From the NCBI GenBank assembly GCA_027405735.1, contig JAPEHQ010000007.1, positions 2,691,001-2,755,000 of the forward strand: a stretch of DNA of 64,000 nucleotides. The letters run 5' to 3'. The notes under the pieces are model-generated. The model did no database searches, was not told where the DNA came from, and saw only the letters and a program-made list of their open reading frames with translations. The DNA comes from Mucor racemosus. Its lineage: Eukaryota > Mucoromycota > Mucoromycetes > Mucorales > Mucoraceae. Each line of letters begins with the position of its first letter. Position 1 is the first letter of the stretch. Below are positions 1 through 12,700 of the stretch, piece after piece. The translations under genes were made by a program, and so were the position numbers.

Positions 1-1046
1 AGTATTTTTGATAGCGATCATCTCTCCATAAATTCAAGCTTGCGATTTCAAAATTAGACCAATAGTGACAAAGATTATAACCGCCAGAAGGACTACCAAA
101 AAATCTTAATAATGTAGTATTGAGTTCTTGTTGATGAGCAAATTTGATTGTATGTTCCCAAAGCGAAGGAATAGTTTCAGGGATTTCTTTGAGTGTAATG
201 GTGAATCCATATTCTTTGTTATTATCTTTCATAAATTTAAATGGATCGTAATCAAGATCACAAAAGAAACTAACACCTGGTTCCACACGCCTAATTTGGA
301 AAAATGAGAGTCTATCATTTTAAGTATTTGTAATAATTATTACTTACCAGTAATAGTCATATTCTGCTAAAAGAGGATGACGATAAAAGAAACCTGAATT
401 AAAGCGACACATATGGCGATAAGACAATGAACCGCCATACATGATTCTACGGGCAGCATAGTCTGCAAGCTGAGCATTCATTACAGTTTCATTAACATGA
501 TCGGGTACGGACCACATACTTGAAGGCACAAGTCCGAATTTAATTTCAGCGTTTGTCATGACAGATATAGCATACTTGAATTCATCGCTAAATGGTTCAT
601 CATTCAAAAAGACATAAGGGTAGTTGTATTTACGGTTAAAACGACTAGTGAAACAAAAATGTTAAATGTCAAAAAAAAAAAAAAAAAAGGCGGTAAAAAG
701 CTTACTCTTCAAATTGTCTTAATGTTCTTCTCATTGCAGCTAGTTCATTATTTCTAACCAAAATAACGATGACAGCCTTTTCTTTTTTATCACTAGAAGG
801 TAATTTCTCACAGCTTGGCTTGATTTCAACAGTGGTATATTGATCAATTAATCCATCAACGTCTTCATTCGACAAAGGCACTTGTGCTCCAGTATTTTCG
901 ACAGACTCTCTATTTGTCAAGTCAGCTCTTTCATTTACAAGAGAGCTCAAACAAGCTGTAGATGGTCTTGATACCACATATAGAGAACCAAAGTACAACA
1001 AGCCTATCGATACTAATGTGATGATATAGGTAACTCCTCTTTTCAT
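1..1046 (-). CDS. Alpha-1,2-mannosyltransferase, KRE2/MNT1 (GT15) family, 3' part cut by window edge
   Basis: Golgi type II enzyme predicted to add alpha-1,2-mannose to O- and N-glycans. Three exons phase cleanly: 1046-706, 644-348 and 290 to the window edge. Residues about 4-24 (starting GVTYIITLVSIGLLY) are a signal anchor after a short basic MKR start, and about 75 residues of stem follow. The catalytic domain shows the GT15 blocks NYPYVFLNDEPF, YRHMCRFNSGFF, RHPLLAEYDYYWRVEPGV and YNLCHYWSNFEI. The upstream in-frame ATG at 1091 is rejected because the later one places the membrane anchor at the N terminus, as usual in the family. The C terminus lies outside the window. Family assignment is firm; which paralogue (Kre2, Ktr) cannot be told. 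Confidence 0.93.
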
Positions 1047-3459
1047 TATTGATTTTAAAGAAAGAAAGGGAGAAAGCAAACAAACATTCACAAAACAAGA
1101 TATTCCGCTTTTCTTTTAAACCCATTTTTTTGTGTAAAACTTGTTACAACAAATTACCCGAGAATCAGCATCTCTTTTGGGTAATTCAATAAAGTGTTTA
1201 TTGCTGTTGTACTTTAAAACATCCATCAATTGGAACATTTTCACTTTAGGTCGCCGATATTGTTTCTTGGTGCTTGGCAAATGAGAAAGATAAACTGCAT
1301 CCTTTTATTTATATCATATCAATTTAAGCAAGATTGTTAATTTTGATGAGTTTTTAACTAAAGAAACTCAATAAATTCCACAGGCTTGGCAATGCCTAAC
1401 CTAATATAATATCGATAAATAAAGAGATATTTTTATTTTGTTATTGTTGTACATATTATATCTTAAAGTTTAAGTCTTCGTTTTTTTTATTCTATTCAGA
1501 ATGAGATCATTGCTTAATTTTTATGTCATGTTTCAGGTCGATCTTTTTTCAACTGATACTCGACCGTAATCAGTTGTTAGGCATCATATGTTTGTTCTTT
1601 GTGGGGGGAGGGGGAGGGGGCGCAAATGCTATTTTTATCAACTAGCTCTTCAAGTGACAAAAAGGGAAAAATTCTACTTTACCAGACTAGTCAAAACCTT
1701 TTTTCAACTATTCTTTTCTCAGTTACAATCGCAATAGCTATAGAAAAAAAAAAATACAGAAAACAGATACTATTCTTTCTCATTTAATGGCACATCAGTC
1801 CACAAGTTGTTAAAGACATACAACATCTGTATTATTGCGAAAAAAAAAATTGGTTGGCAGGACTTTAATAATGATCTGATTACATGAAAGTGGTTATATT
1901 TCTATACAATCAAAACTTTCATATATAGTTGTATACTCACGATGAAAAAATATGTGGATAGTTGATGCCGTTTAATTTTGACATGACTTACTGGTTGTTT
2001 CAATGTACACTATTTCAATTATGGTGGAACTGAATTTTCCCCTTCATAACGAGATTGCCAATTTGATTTTACAGTGTTTTTAAAGCTAGAAGGGATGCTT
2101 TGTAATCGCCGCTCCTTTTTTTTTATTACAATCAGGAACCGAACAAAAATACAGTATCATACCTGAGATACTGCAGATAAATCTAGTTTTTGATATTCTT
2201 ATTTATCCATGCTCCATAATTTAGAATAAACTCTTTAAATATCCGAGCTCACTTTCTCATCATTTGAAGTCAAACTTCGCGGTCGTATATCTTAGCAAGA
2301 AATCATGGTACAAAGCTAATTTTAGATGGGATCTGCATATTTAAAACTGCACTTTAATATATCTGATTATCAGAAAATTTATGAATTTTCATGGTTTGTC
2401 CCTTTTTTATATTTTCGAGATATCCATTATATTAAATATAGAGTTTTATGCATTTGAATTATAGTCCTAACTTATATCTATCAATAGCAATTTTTTTTTC
2501 TGAAATATCTTAATTTTTGATGGAGAAATGAAAAAAATATGTGAACTTTTTTTTGATGGAATTCATCCAGACATTTTCCATGAGCATTCATATAGGTCCT
2601 TTTTTTCGGACCCCAAAAAAAAAACGCAAATTTTCTGATCTCCATGAATAATGTAGCTACAGCTACAAACAATATCTTAATCTGTAGATATTTATGCGGA
2701 CCATCTTATAAAAAGGCCAAGCTCTAAAAGTTTGATCAAAATTTAAGAGAGAATGCTAAAAATAGAGCAACAAACGAAGAATGTTAAGATGCCAATTTCT
2801 CTTTATCTGTGTTTCTTAATTAATTTATCAACGCACAACCAATTTCAGAAAAATATTAATAATTAGAATTGTTTGCAGATCAATCAAGAATAATGAAAGT
2901 ATAAGAACCAAAATGATAATATATAATTGGTAAGACACTAAAACTTTCCTGGTAGATAGAATAAAGGGAAAGAAAGAAATTTTGGATTTATTTTCATCAA
3001 ACCACGACATGCAACATAAACCAGTAAAAGTGTTACTAGATTAAAAAAATAAACCAGCTTGTAAGCTTATTTATGAGCTAATTGCTATAAGTTACTATTT
3101 TTTTTTTCATATCAAACAAAGAAGCCTTCCACAAATTATGGGGTTCAACAAAGAAAATATAACAAGTGTGCTAACATTTGATATTTAATTTCCATGATAA
3201 AGTTAACAAAAGCAGCGTTATAGCCATGGTGTTATTATGGCCATCATTTCCCTTGTTTGAATCTGAAACCAACTTACTTCCATGAATAACAACAAAATAA
3301 AAATACATAATTGTACTTGGTAATGTTCATCGATTCGAAGGAAGGATCAATTCGTGGTCAAGTAATGGTGATGAATAAATATAAACCAAAAACCAAAAAT
3401 ATGATATTGATAGAATACACACTGAAAGCAACTTCTTTTTCATGGTTTATTTTCCTTTT
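1047..3459. other. Intergenic, AT-rich, no supported gene
   Basis: Promoter side of the mannosyltransferase and 3' side of the Myb gene. It contains many A/T runs and a G-rich stretch near 1602-1622. A dispersed repeat copy lies at about 2478-2700 (listed separately). The short open frames here have no recognisable protein character or splice context. Confidence 0.6.
2478..2700 (-). repeat. Dispersed repeat, inverted partner of 61960-62170
   Basis: Read on the minus strand, this matches the plus strand near 61960-62170 in order: ATCTACAGATT(A/G)A, CATGGAGAT/CGTGGAGAAATC, a TTTTTTTTGG block with GG-CCG, and finally TTTCTCCATCAAAAATT followed by ATTTCAGAAAA. The copies are diverged with small indels, so this is an old element. 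No coding content or terminal structure could be recognised. Confidence 0.55.
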
Positions 3460-4481
3460 CTATCTATTCCGAAGTTGATTATACATGTCTCTAATGCTTC
3501 TTTTACTGTTCATTTTTGATTTAACAGCTCTAATATTTTTCAGCTCTTCAAACAATTCAATTGCTAATGCTTTTTCTTCCTTTGTCCATGGGCTCCGATC
3601 CACATCCGGATCCAAGAAATTATTATATCGAGTTCTTAATTGAGAAATTGATCTTTTACTATCCATTTCTTCTTTGATTTTCTGAAATTCGTTGATGCCA
3701 TACTTTTCTACTGCTTTTGTCAATGCTTCATCTTCTTCTTTACTAAATTCACCTAAGAACTTATTTTAGTAACAAGAGCATAAATCAGTATAAATATCAA
3801 TTTATTACCTTTTTTCATGGTCGTAATTTCATAGGCCCATTTATTCCTGCATTGATCTTCACTTCGAGTGCCTAATTTTTTAGAAATCGTCTCCCAGTCT
3901 TTTCCATGCTTCGCAACTAGATCTTTTAGCTGCTCAGTTTCTGCTTTTGTCCAACTTCCTCGATTTAATGTTGGCTGTATCGAATTTTGCCAAAATTGTT
4001 TAATTCGTGCAATTGTTCGTCGTTTAGGTAAACATGATTGTATTGCTTCCCAGTCAATATTCTCAGGGTCTGATTCTGTAGAAAGATGCTGCTGCAATAT
4101 CTTTTTTTCTTCAAGTGTCCATCGTGTAGTATCATGAGTTACCGAGAAATAATGAGAACGAATACAAAATGCACTGCGACCGGGAAAATAGCTTGTAAAT
4201 ACTTTCCATTTGTTGCCATATTTCTTTACTAGTTGCAGTAATCGTTCTGTGTCTTGATTTGACCATGTTCGACGTATACTGTAGATTTTGGGAGGAGTCG
4301 TAGTTGTAGATGCTGTAGGTAATAGCTGTTGTTTAGAAGTTTCTGCCAACATTCTCCAATTTGTTTGCACATTTTTTAATGGTATACTCGAAGAAAAGAA
4401 TTGCTTTGGCTGATAGATACAGAGTTTGGTAGTGAAAGGCAAATAGCAATTAGATAATCGTTTGAAAATCAAGCTTGTCAT
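3460..4481 (-). CDS. Multi-repeat Myb/SANT protein with probable mitochondrial presequence
   Basis: Two exons, 4481-3809 and 3752-3460, joined across a 56-nt intron, give 321 residues. Several Myb/SANT-type repeats are visible. One begins RRTWSNQDTERLLQLVKKYG near residue 72, one begins RWTLEEKKILQQHL, one is NRGSWTKAETEQLKDLVAKHG with a QCRNKW end, and after the intron come EFSKEEDEALTKAVEKYG and SPWTKEEKALAIELFEEL. The tryptophan spacing is typical of DNA-binding Myb repeats. The first 35 residues (MTSLIFKRLSNCYLPFTTK, then QPKQFFSSS) lack acidic residues and are rich in K/R/S, like a mitochondrial targeting peptide; that location is inference. The gene is divergent from the CHERP-like gene. 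Target genes are unknown. Confidence 0.85.
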
Positions 4482-5455
4482 TCGAAGGGTATATGTCTAT
4501 TAAATGTCAAACAAGCCCAAGTTGAGGACTACGCTTTAACAAATGAAGAGAAAAAAAAAAAACCCCTTCATTCAATAACTGTTAGTTCGGTCCGGGCGTA
4601 CCGGGGTGTTGATGGAATTTTCAGACTGCACAAATAACATATTACTTGATCCACAGATGTTTTCCATTGCTATCAATTGAATAACTCATTTGGATGATAA
4701 AATCACTGCTTGAAGAATGCATTTTTAGAGACCCCGCCACTAAATCTCATTATTGAATGCATGAGGATCAATGATTTCTTGGTAATACGACAATTAAAGG
4801 CCAAGAAAGAGCCAAGCAAGCTTCACCTCATGTTGATCAATGTAACCATATAGCCTTATAATCCCATACTGATGATCATGTTTTCTATGTCTGTGTGCAG
4901 AACTATAAATACTCCTCACCTGTACAACTACGAAGCGTATTAAAGATTTTGTATCCGAGATCCAAGTAATATCAATTCATTTTGATATAAATCTTGGCGC
5001 ATCAGACTTTGAACATGTATTATGGACATCTGAATGCCATTTAATTATAATGTGCGCCCAACTACGAGCTCTAAGTGATGCGAGTTTCAGTATTTTTGAA
5101 AAAAATATCAACAATATAGACATTCATTAATATATCTAGCAATATTTCACATGTGTATTGTAATGATCACAATTTTATGAAAATACAAGGCTTGTTGTCA
5201 ATCGAGAATCTAAACTCGGTAAAACAAGAACAATCTGCATTATTAGGCGTTCGTGCGCGAATATCGTTTTTGTTGTAACCACGTTTGTTTTTAGATTTTT
5301 AGCGCCCATTTAAAGTATAAGTTGTTGTCTGTTTGGTACTGCAGAGTTTTTTCATGACTTCCTGTCTGAACAATCAAATATATTTTCTCATGTTTGATTG
5401 CTTTCACATCCTTTCTTCTTTTCTAATTTCATAATTAATTCTATAAATTAAAAAC
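4482..5455. promoter_or_regulatory. Shared divergent promoter region
   Basis: This 974-bp spacer separates the start codons of the Myb gene (-) and the CHERP-like gene (+), so it must hold both promoters. No specific operator could be recognised. A CT-rich tract (TTTCACATCCTTTCTTCTTT) lies just upstream of the plus-strand ATG, as is common for fungal leaders. Confidence 0.45.
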
Positions 5456-7652
5456 ATGAATACATTTGAAAGTGAAGATAACTCTCCCTCTGCAAGTTTT
5501 CAAAAATTATGTCAAAACATGCTGGATGGTAGTTGTAGAAATCTGACTAAAAAGAACGTTGAAGATTTTCGTGTTATACTTCATATGATTATGCACGAAT
5601 GTTCAAAAGCAAACATAGAGGTAAAATGAAGAACGGAATATTGAATGAAATTGTAACCTAATAAACAACTAAATTAGACTGGAAAACACTGGGTATTTGA
5701 TCATTGTCAGTCTCCAGAGCATGTTGTTGCTTTAATGGACTATATTTACGCACTTTCGAAATCTCGGTCAGGACAAGATGAAAGGATTCATATGTTATAT
5801 TTAATTAATGATGTGGTATTTCATATGTAAATTATCTATTACATTCTTTTTGGATCATATAATTCATCTATATTTTACCGCAGCTCAAGAAAACAGTTGA
5901 CTTGGATGAGAGATGCCATTTTACCTTTATTGACACCTTTTCTGAAATTGGTATATGAGGCAGCTACATCATCAGAGTATAAAGCAAAGGTTACCAAGGT
6001 AAAATATCCCTTTCACTATAAATGAGTTATATTATATTAATGTTAAAGGTCTAGGTGATAAATTTCTGGTACACCAAAAATATATTTGCATCAGATATCA
6101 TCGATGCTATCATAAGAGATGTTACGGGACAACCGATCCAAGATCAATCACCAAAATTCGTATCAAATAACGCACAACAACCTCATTATTCCCCACCACC
6201 GCCACCACCACCACAATTATATCAGCAGCAGCCACAAATGCAACAACAACGACAATCGCAAATGTTACAACAGCAACAGCGACAACCACAAATGTTACAA
6301 CAGCAACAGCGACAACCACAAATGTTACGACAACAACAACAACAGATACAGCAACAACCATACCACACTTCTCCTCCCCTAGGGCCACCATCAATGCCTA
6401 TAGTTGAAAAGCCTTATTATGAGATGCCCGCAGGTCTAATGCTCCTTACAAAGGTTTGCATAATCAATTTAATTAAATCTTAATAGACGCCCTTACATAA
6501 ATTAATTATTATGTAGAGTAATTCATATGAGCCCTTGGATCCAGCCATGATTAAAGTCCCATATCCAAGGCCACCACCTTCAAGAGAATTGGTAACAGCC
6601 GTAGATAATTTTTATACAGGAATGGATTTGGTTAATGCTGATGATGTGATCTTGAACGATAAACCAGATCAAAGTAATAAGGATACTCAGGGATGGGAAA
6701 GAGGTTATTTAGATGGGTATATGGAAGCATTGCAGCAACAAAAAAGAGATTCTTTGGAACGTCAGAAATTCATTAGCTCATCAAAGCAACATCATGTTTC
6801 TTCTCCTGTTAGCATGAGTCGAGATACTTATAATAGACATCATATCTCTGGCTTTAGTAGTCGTAGTCGTAGTCATAGTCGTAGTCGTAGTCGTAGTCGT
6901 AGCCGTAGTCCTAGCCGTAGCCATAGTCGTGGAAGAAGCTATAGTTATAGTCGTAGTCGTAGTCGTAGTCGTAGTCGAAGCCCTGATTACCGTCGCCAAC
7001 GCAACAATAATATTAGTAGAAGATCAAGGAGAAGTTATAGTAGAAGTCGAAGTCGATCACCTCCACCTCATCTTCGTGGGGGAGGTCGCAGGGGAGGTTC
7101 TTCTCCTCCCCCTCGAGGCAGAAGCCCCCCTCGAGGCAGAAGCCCTGGTGGCCGAGGCAGAAGGCCTTCACCTACCCCGCCTCAACATATTCGAGGTAAT
7201 AATCGTTCTTACGAATATCAAAGACGTTATAGTCGTAGCCCTTCACCGCCACCATCATATCGTCAAGCACCACCATCTTCAATGAATTCAAATACTTCAT
7301 ACTCTTCTAATAATTCTATGTACGGATTACCAAATCAATATCAACATGTTAGAGGAGGAGGAGGAGGAGGAGGAGGAGGAGGAGGAAGATCAAACTTTGA
7401 TAATATGCCACCTGTAGTGCCTGCGGAAAACAGATATATGGGATTAGGAAGTAAAAGCTCATCAACATTGGATGAATTCGATAGTTTCCGAAAAAACAAA
7501 AGTCAAGCATTTAGTAAACGGGAACCACACCAACCATTTACTTGCTACAGATGTAATAAGGTAAACAACTATCAACAATTAAAATTGATTATGTTGCTTA
7601 ACAGCACTATTATTAGGTTGGCCACTTGGCTAGAGAATGTACGAGTCTTTAA
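5456..7652 (+). CDS. CHERP-like CID/RS-rich splicing-associated protein with C-terminal zinc knuckle
   Basis: Six exons (5456-5620, 5678-5826, 5884-5998, 6055-6453, 6517-7560, 7617-7652) give 635 residues. Residues ~15-145 form a CID (RNA polymerase II CTD-interacting type) fold, with HMLYLINDVVFHISRKQ, LPLLTPFLKLVYEAA and KVINFWYTKNIF. A Pro/Gln-rich linker follows, then YYEMPAGLM and SYEPLDPAMIKVPYPRPPPS, which correspond to conserved blocks of animal CHERP, a U2 snRNP-associated protein. Next come a long Arg-Ser region (~380-470), a poly-Gly run and a short block, DEFDSFRKNKSQAF, resembling the CHERP C terminus. The protein ends in a CCHC knuckle, CYRCNKVGHLAREC, split by the last intron. 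CHERP's N-terminal SURP module and G-patch are not present. A pre-mRNA splicing role is inferred. Confidence 0.82.
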
Positions 7653-9176
7653 TTTATTCTAATTACTGAAAGTTAACTAATTAAAGTTTGAAGGTTTCTT
7701 ATTGAACCTTTTTCTCTTAAATTTTTGGATCCATGTTTGCAAAATATCAGAAAATCAATTTTGTTGCCGCATCATCTCATCCATATTATCTTCTTCAGCC
7801 TATTTCTCAAATTGCTCTTGATTTGGGCCCACCATATATTCAGGAATACATGTCGACAAATTAGTTTAAGAAATCCAGATACATTCACCAGCACCCATAT
7901 CTTACTACTTGATGTGGCTTTCTTCATCATAATCATTCATTATTTTTGAATGTTCTCATGCTCTATTCGCATTGATAAACTTGAGGGGGTTACACCTCAC
8001 ATAGTAATAACTGAAAAATAGGAATCATTGCATTTTTTAAGCGACATATGATGTGGCGAGGGAAATTTCCGAGTATGAGCATCAAAACTACATGATAATA
8101 GCACTAAGTTTTATAGATTGTTGTCTATTAGTATCTTCTGATGAGTGATTACGAAATAATCAAATTTGTGTCATTTTAGGTTGTCATCTTGGATTTATTG
8201 TGCATAAAACGTAATTTTGCACAATAAAACGTCCAGATAATCTCAATTACATTCATACTGTACATGGGCACATGGTATTTAGAAGCATAATAATAAATAG
8301 GGATGAGGCAGTTTAGCTGCTTTCTAACCTATAACAAAAAAACCAAAAATTGATTCAAACATCATCCAGAAACCATCTAAAACCTGTTATTTAAATATCT
8401 AGAGGACAGAAAAAACATCTTTTCTCAATAAATATTGATGCAAGTAAGCTCCAATTTTACATGATGGTAAATGTAAATGGTATCCACAAATAGTTTAAAT
8501 TTCAGCTTCCATTAATTAAAATGCATTGATAAGGAGAGAAATTAATTAATAGTTTGCTGCACACTCCTATTAAAACCAGTGTAAAATTTGTTCTCAACGA
8601 ATACTAATCCAAGCAAGCCCTAATTCTACAAATATTTAGTGTTAAATGCGCTTAATTGATACTTTAAGCTTCAGCTTCCATAAGTCATTGTGAATTCCGT
8701 AAGTTTGAAAAAACTTTGTTACCTGCTATTTACTACACCAACGACAGTAAACAAGCTCCTTCTTAGCACTAGTGTTGAGCCGGGTTTTGTCAGCCAAATT
8801 TACTAGTAGTATAATAAGCTGGGTTCGATAGCATTTCTACCCCTTCTCGATTAATTATAGATTAAAATGATGGGCTTCCATTGCAATGGAAGGTACATTT
8901 AGGATCCATCCACGAAATATTAAAATTTAGCTTTCTTGAGTTATTATGAGAATGACATAGTGGAAATATGAAATTTCTTGAGTACTTTTTACTTTTTATT
9001 ACCTTATCTGTTGTTGTAGAAGCTGTTGCAGATATTTTGGGAAAATTACAACAAACCCTATATTAAACAGCTTTCAGGATGATTTATCTTAGACACTGTA
9101 TAATACATATAAATTGCCCGCATTATACTACCTGTTCTTGAATTCATTTTGTATTACACAAAAGACATAAAAACAC
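7653..9176. other. Gene-free spacer with degenerate short tandem units
   Basis: No gene is supported. Diverged units recur near 8430, 8590 and 8830 with the order CTCAAYRAATAYTRATSCAAG, then AAGCYCYAATT, then CAGCTTCCAT; a related unit sits at 12893-12980. Around 8771-8816 is a segment (GAGCCGGGTTTTGTCAGCCA) whose inverted copy lies at 12763-12806. A stretch at about 9085-9165 (ACACTGTATAATACATATAAA ending ATTCATTTTGTAT) resembles 25155-25240. These look like old, decayed repeats. Confidence 0.4.
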
Positions 9177-11430
9177 GCACTACGGCCGACCTGTGCTGCA
9201 CAAAATGATTTTATTGTGTCCAGGTGGTCTGCACACTATAATCTGAGCTGTTGTGCCCACTGAATATGGCTAGAAAGATAATATGCACATCGACACAACA
9301 AAAGAAACTGAACACGAGTACAACGCTAAGCCTGTATGATGTACAGAATTATAGATTCTGTCCATGTGCATAACATTAATCCCATGTGTGCATAGTAGTA
9401 GAATTGCCCATAAACATATCATTATTCCTATTTGTACATAATAATAAAATCTGACCATGAGCATAATGAGCTGATTGTATGGGCACAAATTGGCTTGTAC
9501 ATGAGCATCGTGCCGTTCTCAAAATTTCATTGCATTTTTTTTACTGGAATGGGGGTTTGAATTACATTTGCTTTTATTAATATAGATTACAGACAATAAT
9601 ACAATTTCATACGTTGTTGATGTATAGCAATACATGCAAGAACCAATATATTTACGATTATTATCATTTGTAAATATGTTTATAACTATAATGTTTACAG
9701 CAAGAATGGTCTTTTCTTGGGCATAAAATTAAATAACACTTACTGCGTAAATTTATATGCAAGCCAAATCTAAGATTATATATGTTACTTTATCACATAT
9801 GAAATTAAAAAAATTAACCTTTAAACTTGCTATTTTAGTTTACAATTGTCAGCTGTAAAAAGATATGCTTCAAGTATACGGTAGCTACAATCGAAACTAT
9901 GATTATTAGACAAAACATTAGATTATTCTTTTTTTTTGTTTCTATATCATTTGAAATTTTATCATTTTTCTGGAACATTTCGTGGGTTTGGGGCGGGTTC
10001 TAGCTTTTTATTGAGTAGATATGAATATCATTACCATCGATTTGATCTGGTAATCAAGAAATACATCCAACAATACAGTAATAAATTAATAATGATATTT
10101 GATCTTAGAAGAATGGTGTTAAATGAAAGTATCAGTCTCTTATATAATGGCTGCTACATATATTAAAAACATGAGTCCCCCATGTTAGCATGCATATCTA
10201 GATAAAAGAAAAGAATATCAGCTTGATAGTCTGATATACCTTATCAAATGATGAATATATTATCCTCGGAATATGACACAAAAAGAGAGAAACAACACAC
10301 GTAGAAAAGAATTTTTAAGGCTTTACATTATTTAACGTAATTAAAACCCTGCAAAATTGCACATTTCAACCAATGTAAAAGCAGTATTACAGCGCACCAA
10401 CGAACCATAAACTAAATAAATAGGCAATATCTGTTATCATAGAAACATACATTTTTCTATTAGAAAAACCGTCTGTCATACCATACATTCGTTAGAAATT
10501 GCAAAAGCAAGCCCGCAGAGCGATGCAGTAGTGTTTGAGCATAGCAAGATCGAACGACTAAGTCTCTTATACTATGGTATATATCTAAGATTTAAATAAA
10601 AATGCGTTTTTTTAAACTTTTATTATATTTAACCATGTACGGTCTGAAAATTCAGTTTTTGTAGCGGACATTTTCCGGGCTCATTTTACCCTTACCAACA
10701 CTCATGATTTTGATCAAAAAACAGAAAAATCAAATTTTGATACCAAAAACAACGTTTAAATATACTACAATGTGAGAGAAAATTGTAGCCATAGCCAATA
10801 CGCATTTTATAAAAGCTTAATATTAAATGTTAAGTAATGAAACTTTGTACTTTTGCCCCCAAAACGGAATTTTGGTTAAAGGATTTTCATGTAATATTTT
10901 GCAATGAAAATGTTTATTATTTTCTATTGAGCAAATAGAGCGCTAAATTCTGTACATGTCCATATTTTTTGTTTTTATAATTGGTAGTATAACTAACTCT
11001 AGATTTGCAAAATCAGAAAAAAAAAATTAAAAAATGTCAAAATTGATGATCTGGACAAAAATAATTTTCTAAATTAATATTCCGCTTATAAGCCTTGTGA
11101 GTCTTAAAAATAAGAGATTTTATAATACTTGAAAACTTTTTCAAGGATTTACAATGCTGTACCCGCTTGATTCAAGCTTATTACTGTAAATCTTTACATA
11201 TGTTAATATTGTGTGGTAGTTTATTTAATAATGATGTAGTCTTACTTTATAATTATCGCGCTAGAGGTAGTTTACATTAACTTTTAATCTTACGTTTCCA
11301 ATATCATAAACATAAACATGGTCATCGCTGGAATCTGGAACTTATTGCCACCTTTTTACCCTCTTTGTCCCAAGCCAATTTATTCAATGCTCTACTAGAA
11401 CAAACCTAATAAGTAACTTACAAATGGTTC
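9177..11430 (+). repeat. Composite dispersed repeat, copy A
   Basis: It starts at GCACTACGGCCGACCTGTGC, the same left edge as copy C at 49734, and is alignable along its length to copy C (with its insertions removed); the part from about 10345 also matches copy B (46107-47425). Order: a block with iterated GCATAA-type motifs (9270-9510), non-coding sequence, a conserved leader (TGTAGCGGACATTTT... to ...AATATTCCGCTTATAAGCC), the start of a retroelement ORF (MLILCGSLFNN at ~11201), and an antisense dynein-chain fragment. The leader and ORF start also occur, inverted, inside the retroelement at 15700-16330. This copy has lost about 60 bp near 11405 relative to B and C. Confidence 0.75.
11290..11410 (-). 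pseudogene. Dynein intermediate chain fragment (copy A), broken
   Basis: On the minus strand it reads ALNKLAWDKEGKKVAI and then goes out of frame before the expected SDGHVYVYDIGN-type end, which is still recognisable in another frame and followed by a GTAAG donor. The block matches the C-terminal WD40 blade of cytoplasmic dynein intermediate chains (family pattern ALNxxxWxxxGxxxAxGxSDGxxxxYDxGE). Copies at 47051 and 54525 are better preserved. Confidence 0.6.
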
Positions 11431-11936
11431 CTCGGTATTTGCATTCAAATTACATAAATTAGATTAACTGGTTCCATCTACAACAGTAGTATCAAACGTA
11501 TTATCAGTCCGCCTTATGGTGATGTCAATTTAATATCAGAAACATCCCATTGGTATTGTCACAAGCTATGAAAAGCTTGATTTTTAATAATACAGCAATT
11601 AAATAAAAAAACAAGATGATACGAATCGCATATGGTAAGTATTCAACATCTAGTTGGGTTTAATGAAGAATACTTTTGAACCCTTTTGAAAATCCTGAAG
11701 CAAACACAACATCTTGGTCCTGTAATTTCTATCCATCAAAATGTCACGATTTCCACCACACAATGAATGCACCTTTTATCAATCTTGACCCTGTTTTACA
11801 TTGAGTACCAGTTTTTTTGCCAGTTGTATTTTCTCTGGTTCATTAATATTCGGTCATATTAAATGATAGTGTATTAAATTACAATTTACTAGTATACTGT
11901 TGGTAGTTTTTTGTTATTACTTTAAAAACTTGATCC

Positions 11937-11937
<1 letters not shown>

Positions 11938-11974
<37 letters not shown>
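11938..11974. repeat. (ATT)n microsatellite
   Basis: About twelve uninterrupted ATT units in a gene-free region, followed by ATGACCATTATTG. Confidence 0.9.
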
Positions 11975-11975
<1 letters not shown>

Positions 11976-12526
11976 GACCATTATTGATTATAATTATCAA
12001 AATTATTGATTCATACAGTATATCATATTACTATTTTGCATTGGTAGAGATTATACAATTGATATCTGCATTTAACACTGGTGGTTTGAAAAGTTGATGT
12101 CTGTCTTTAGTTTGATGGCTAATGCGTACTTTGGTTTTCCAGTATAATTCTAGGCGTTTCGACTCCTAAAAGCTGAATTTCCCAATGCGACTGCATCTGT
12201 TGAATATCGCTTGAGTTTCTATGCGTTGTAGCTCACGTTATACTAATTCCCATTTTGGCAAAGATTATTTTACATTCATCCATATTCAATTTTTATGTTA
12301 TACAGCTTAATATTAGTGTACTAATTACATTGAGCTTTGTTTATATCTCCATGAAAAATTGGCATTTTTTCCAGATGCTTTCTACTACCAATTTCTGAAA
12401 AGCTCTATCATCATTTCCAAAAAAGAAAAAATACACCTTTATTTGCTGCATTTCTTAAAGTAATGAAAAACTGACAAATACATGTGCACATGTATGGGGA
12501 TTAAAATTGTAGACCAAAGGAGAGTG

Positions 12527-12700
12527 ACAAGCTTAACGGGTAGCGCATGCGCTACAAATTGAGTGCGACACACATATTCGTGAGTTCAAGCCCACCAAAA
12601 AGGAAGCCTTTTGGTATTAGGATATGAATTTCGAAAGGGAATCTCCGATGACACTTGCTTCTCATCGAATATGATCCTCCTTTTTTTTCTTAGTAAGCTT
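12527..12700 (+). repeat. tRNA-derived SINE-like sequence
   Basis: The segment holds an A-box-like stretch (AAGCTTAACGGGTAGCGC), an anticodon-arm-like hairpin (TGCGCT...AGTGCG) and, about 40 nt on, a B-box-like GAGTTCAAGCCC, the order and spacing of a tRNA promoter. The acceptor arm cannot be closed, so this is not a functional tRNA; a tRNA-derived SINE or tRNA relic fits better. The following 100 bp ends in a T-rich run. Sixteen bases GTAGCGCATGCGCTAC form a perfect palindrome. Confidence 0.5.

Noticed and set aside
6119..7285. Several His/Asn-, Val- and Thr-rich frames overlapping the CHERP-like gene
   Set aside because: They are shifted-frame readings of the Gln- and Arg-Ser-coding repeats; the spliced CID/RS frame explains the DNA.
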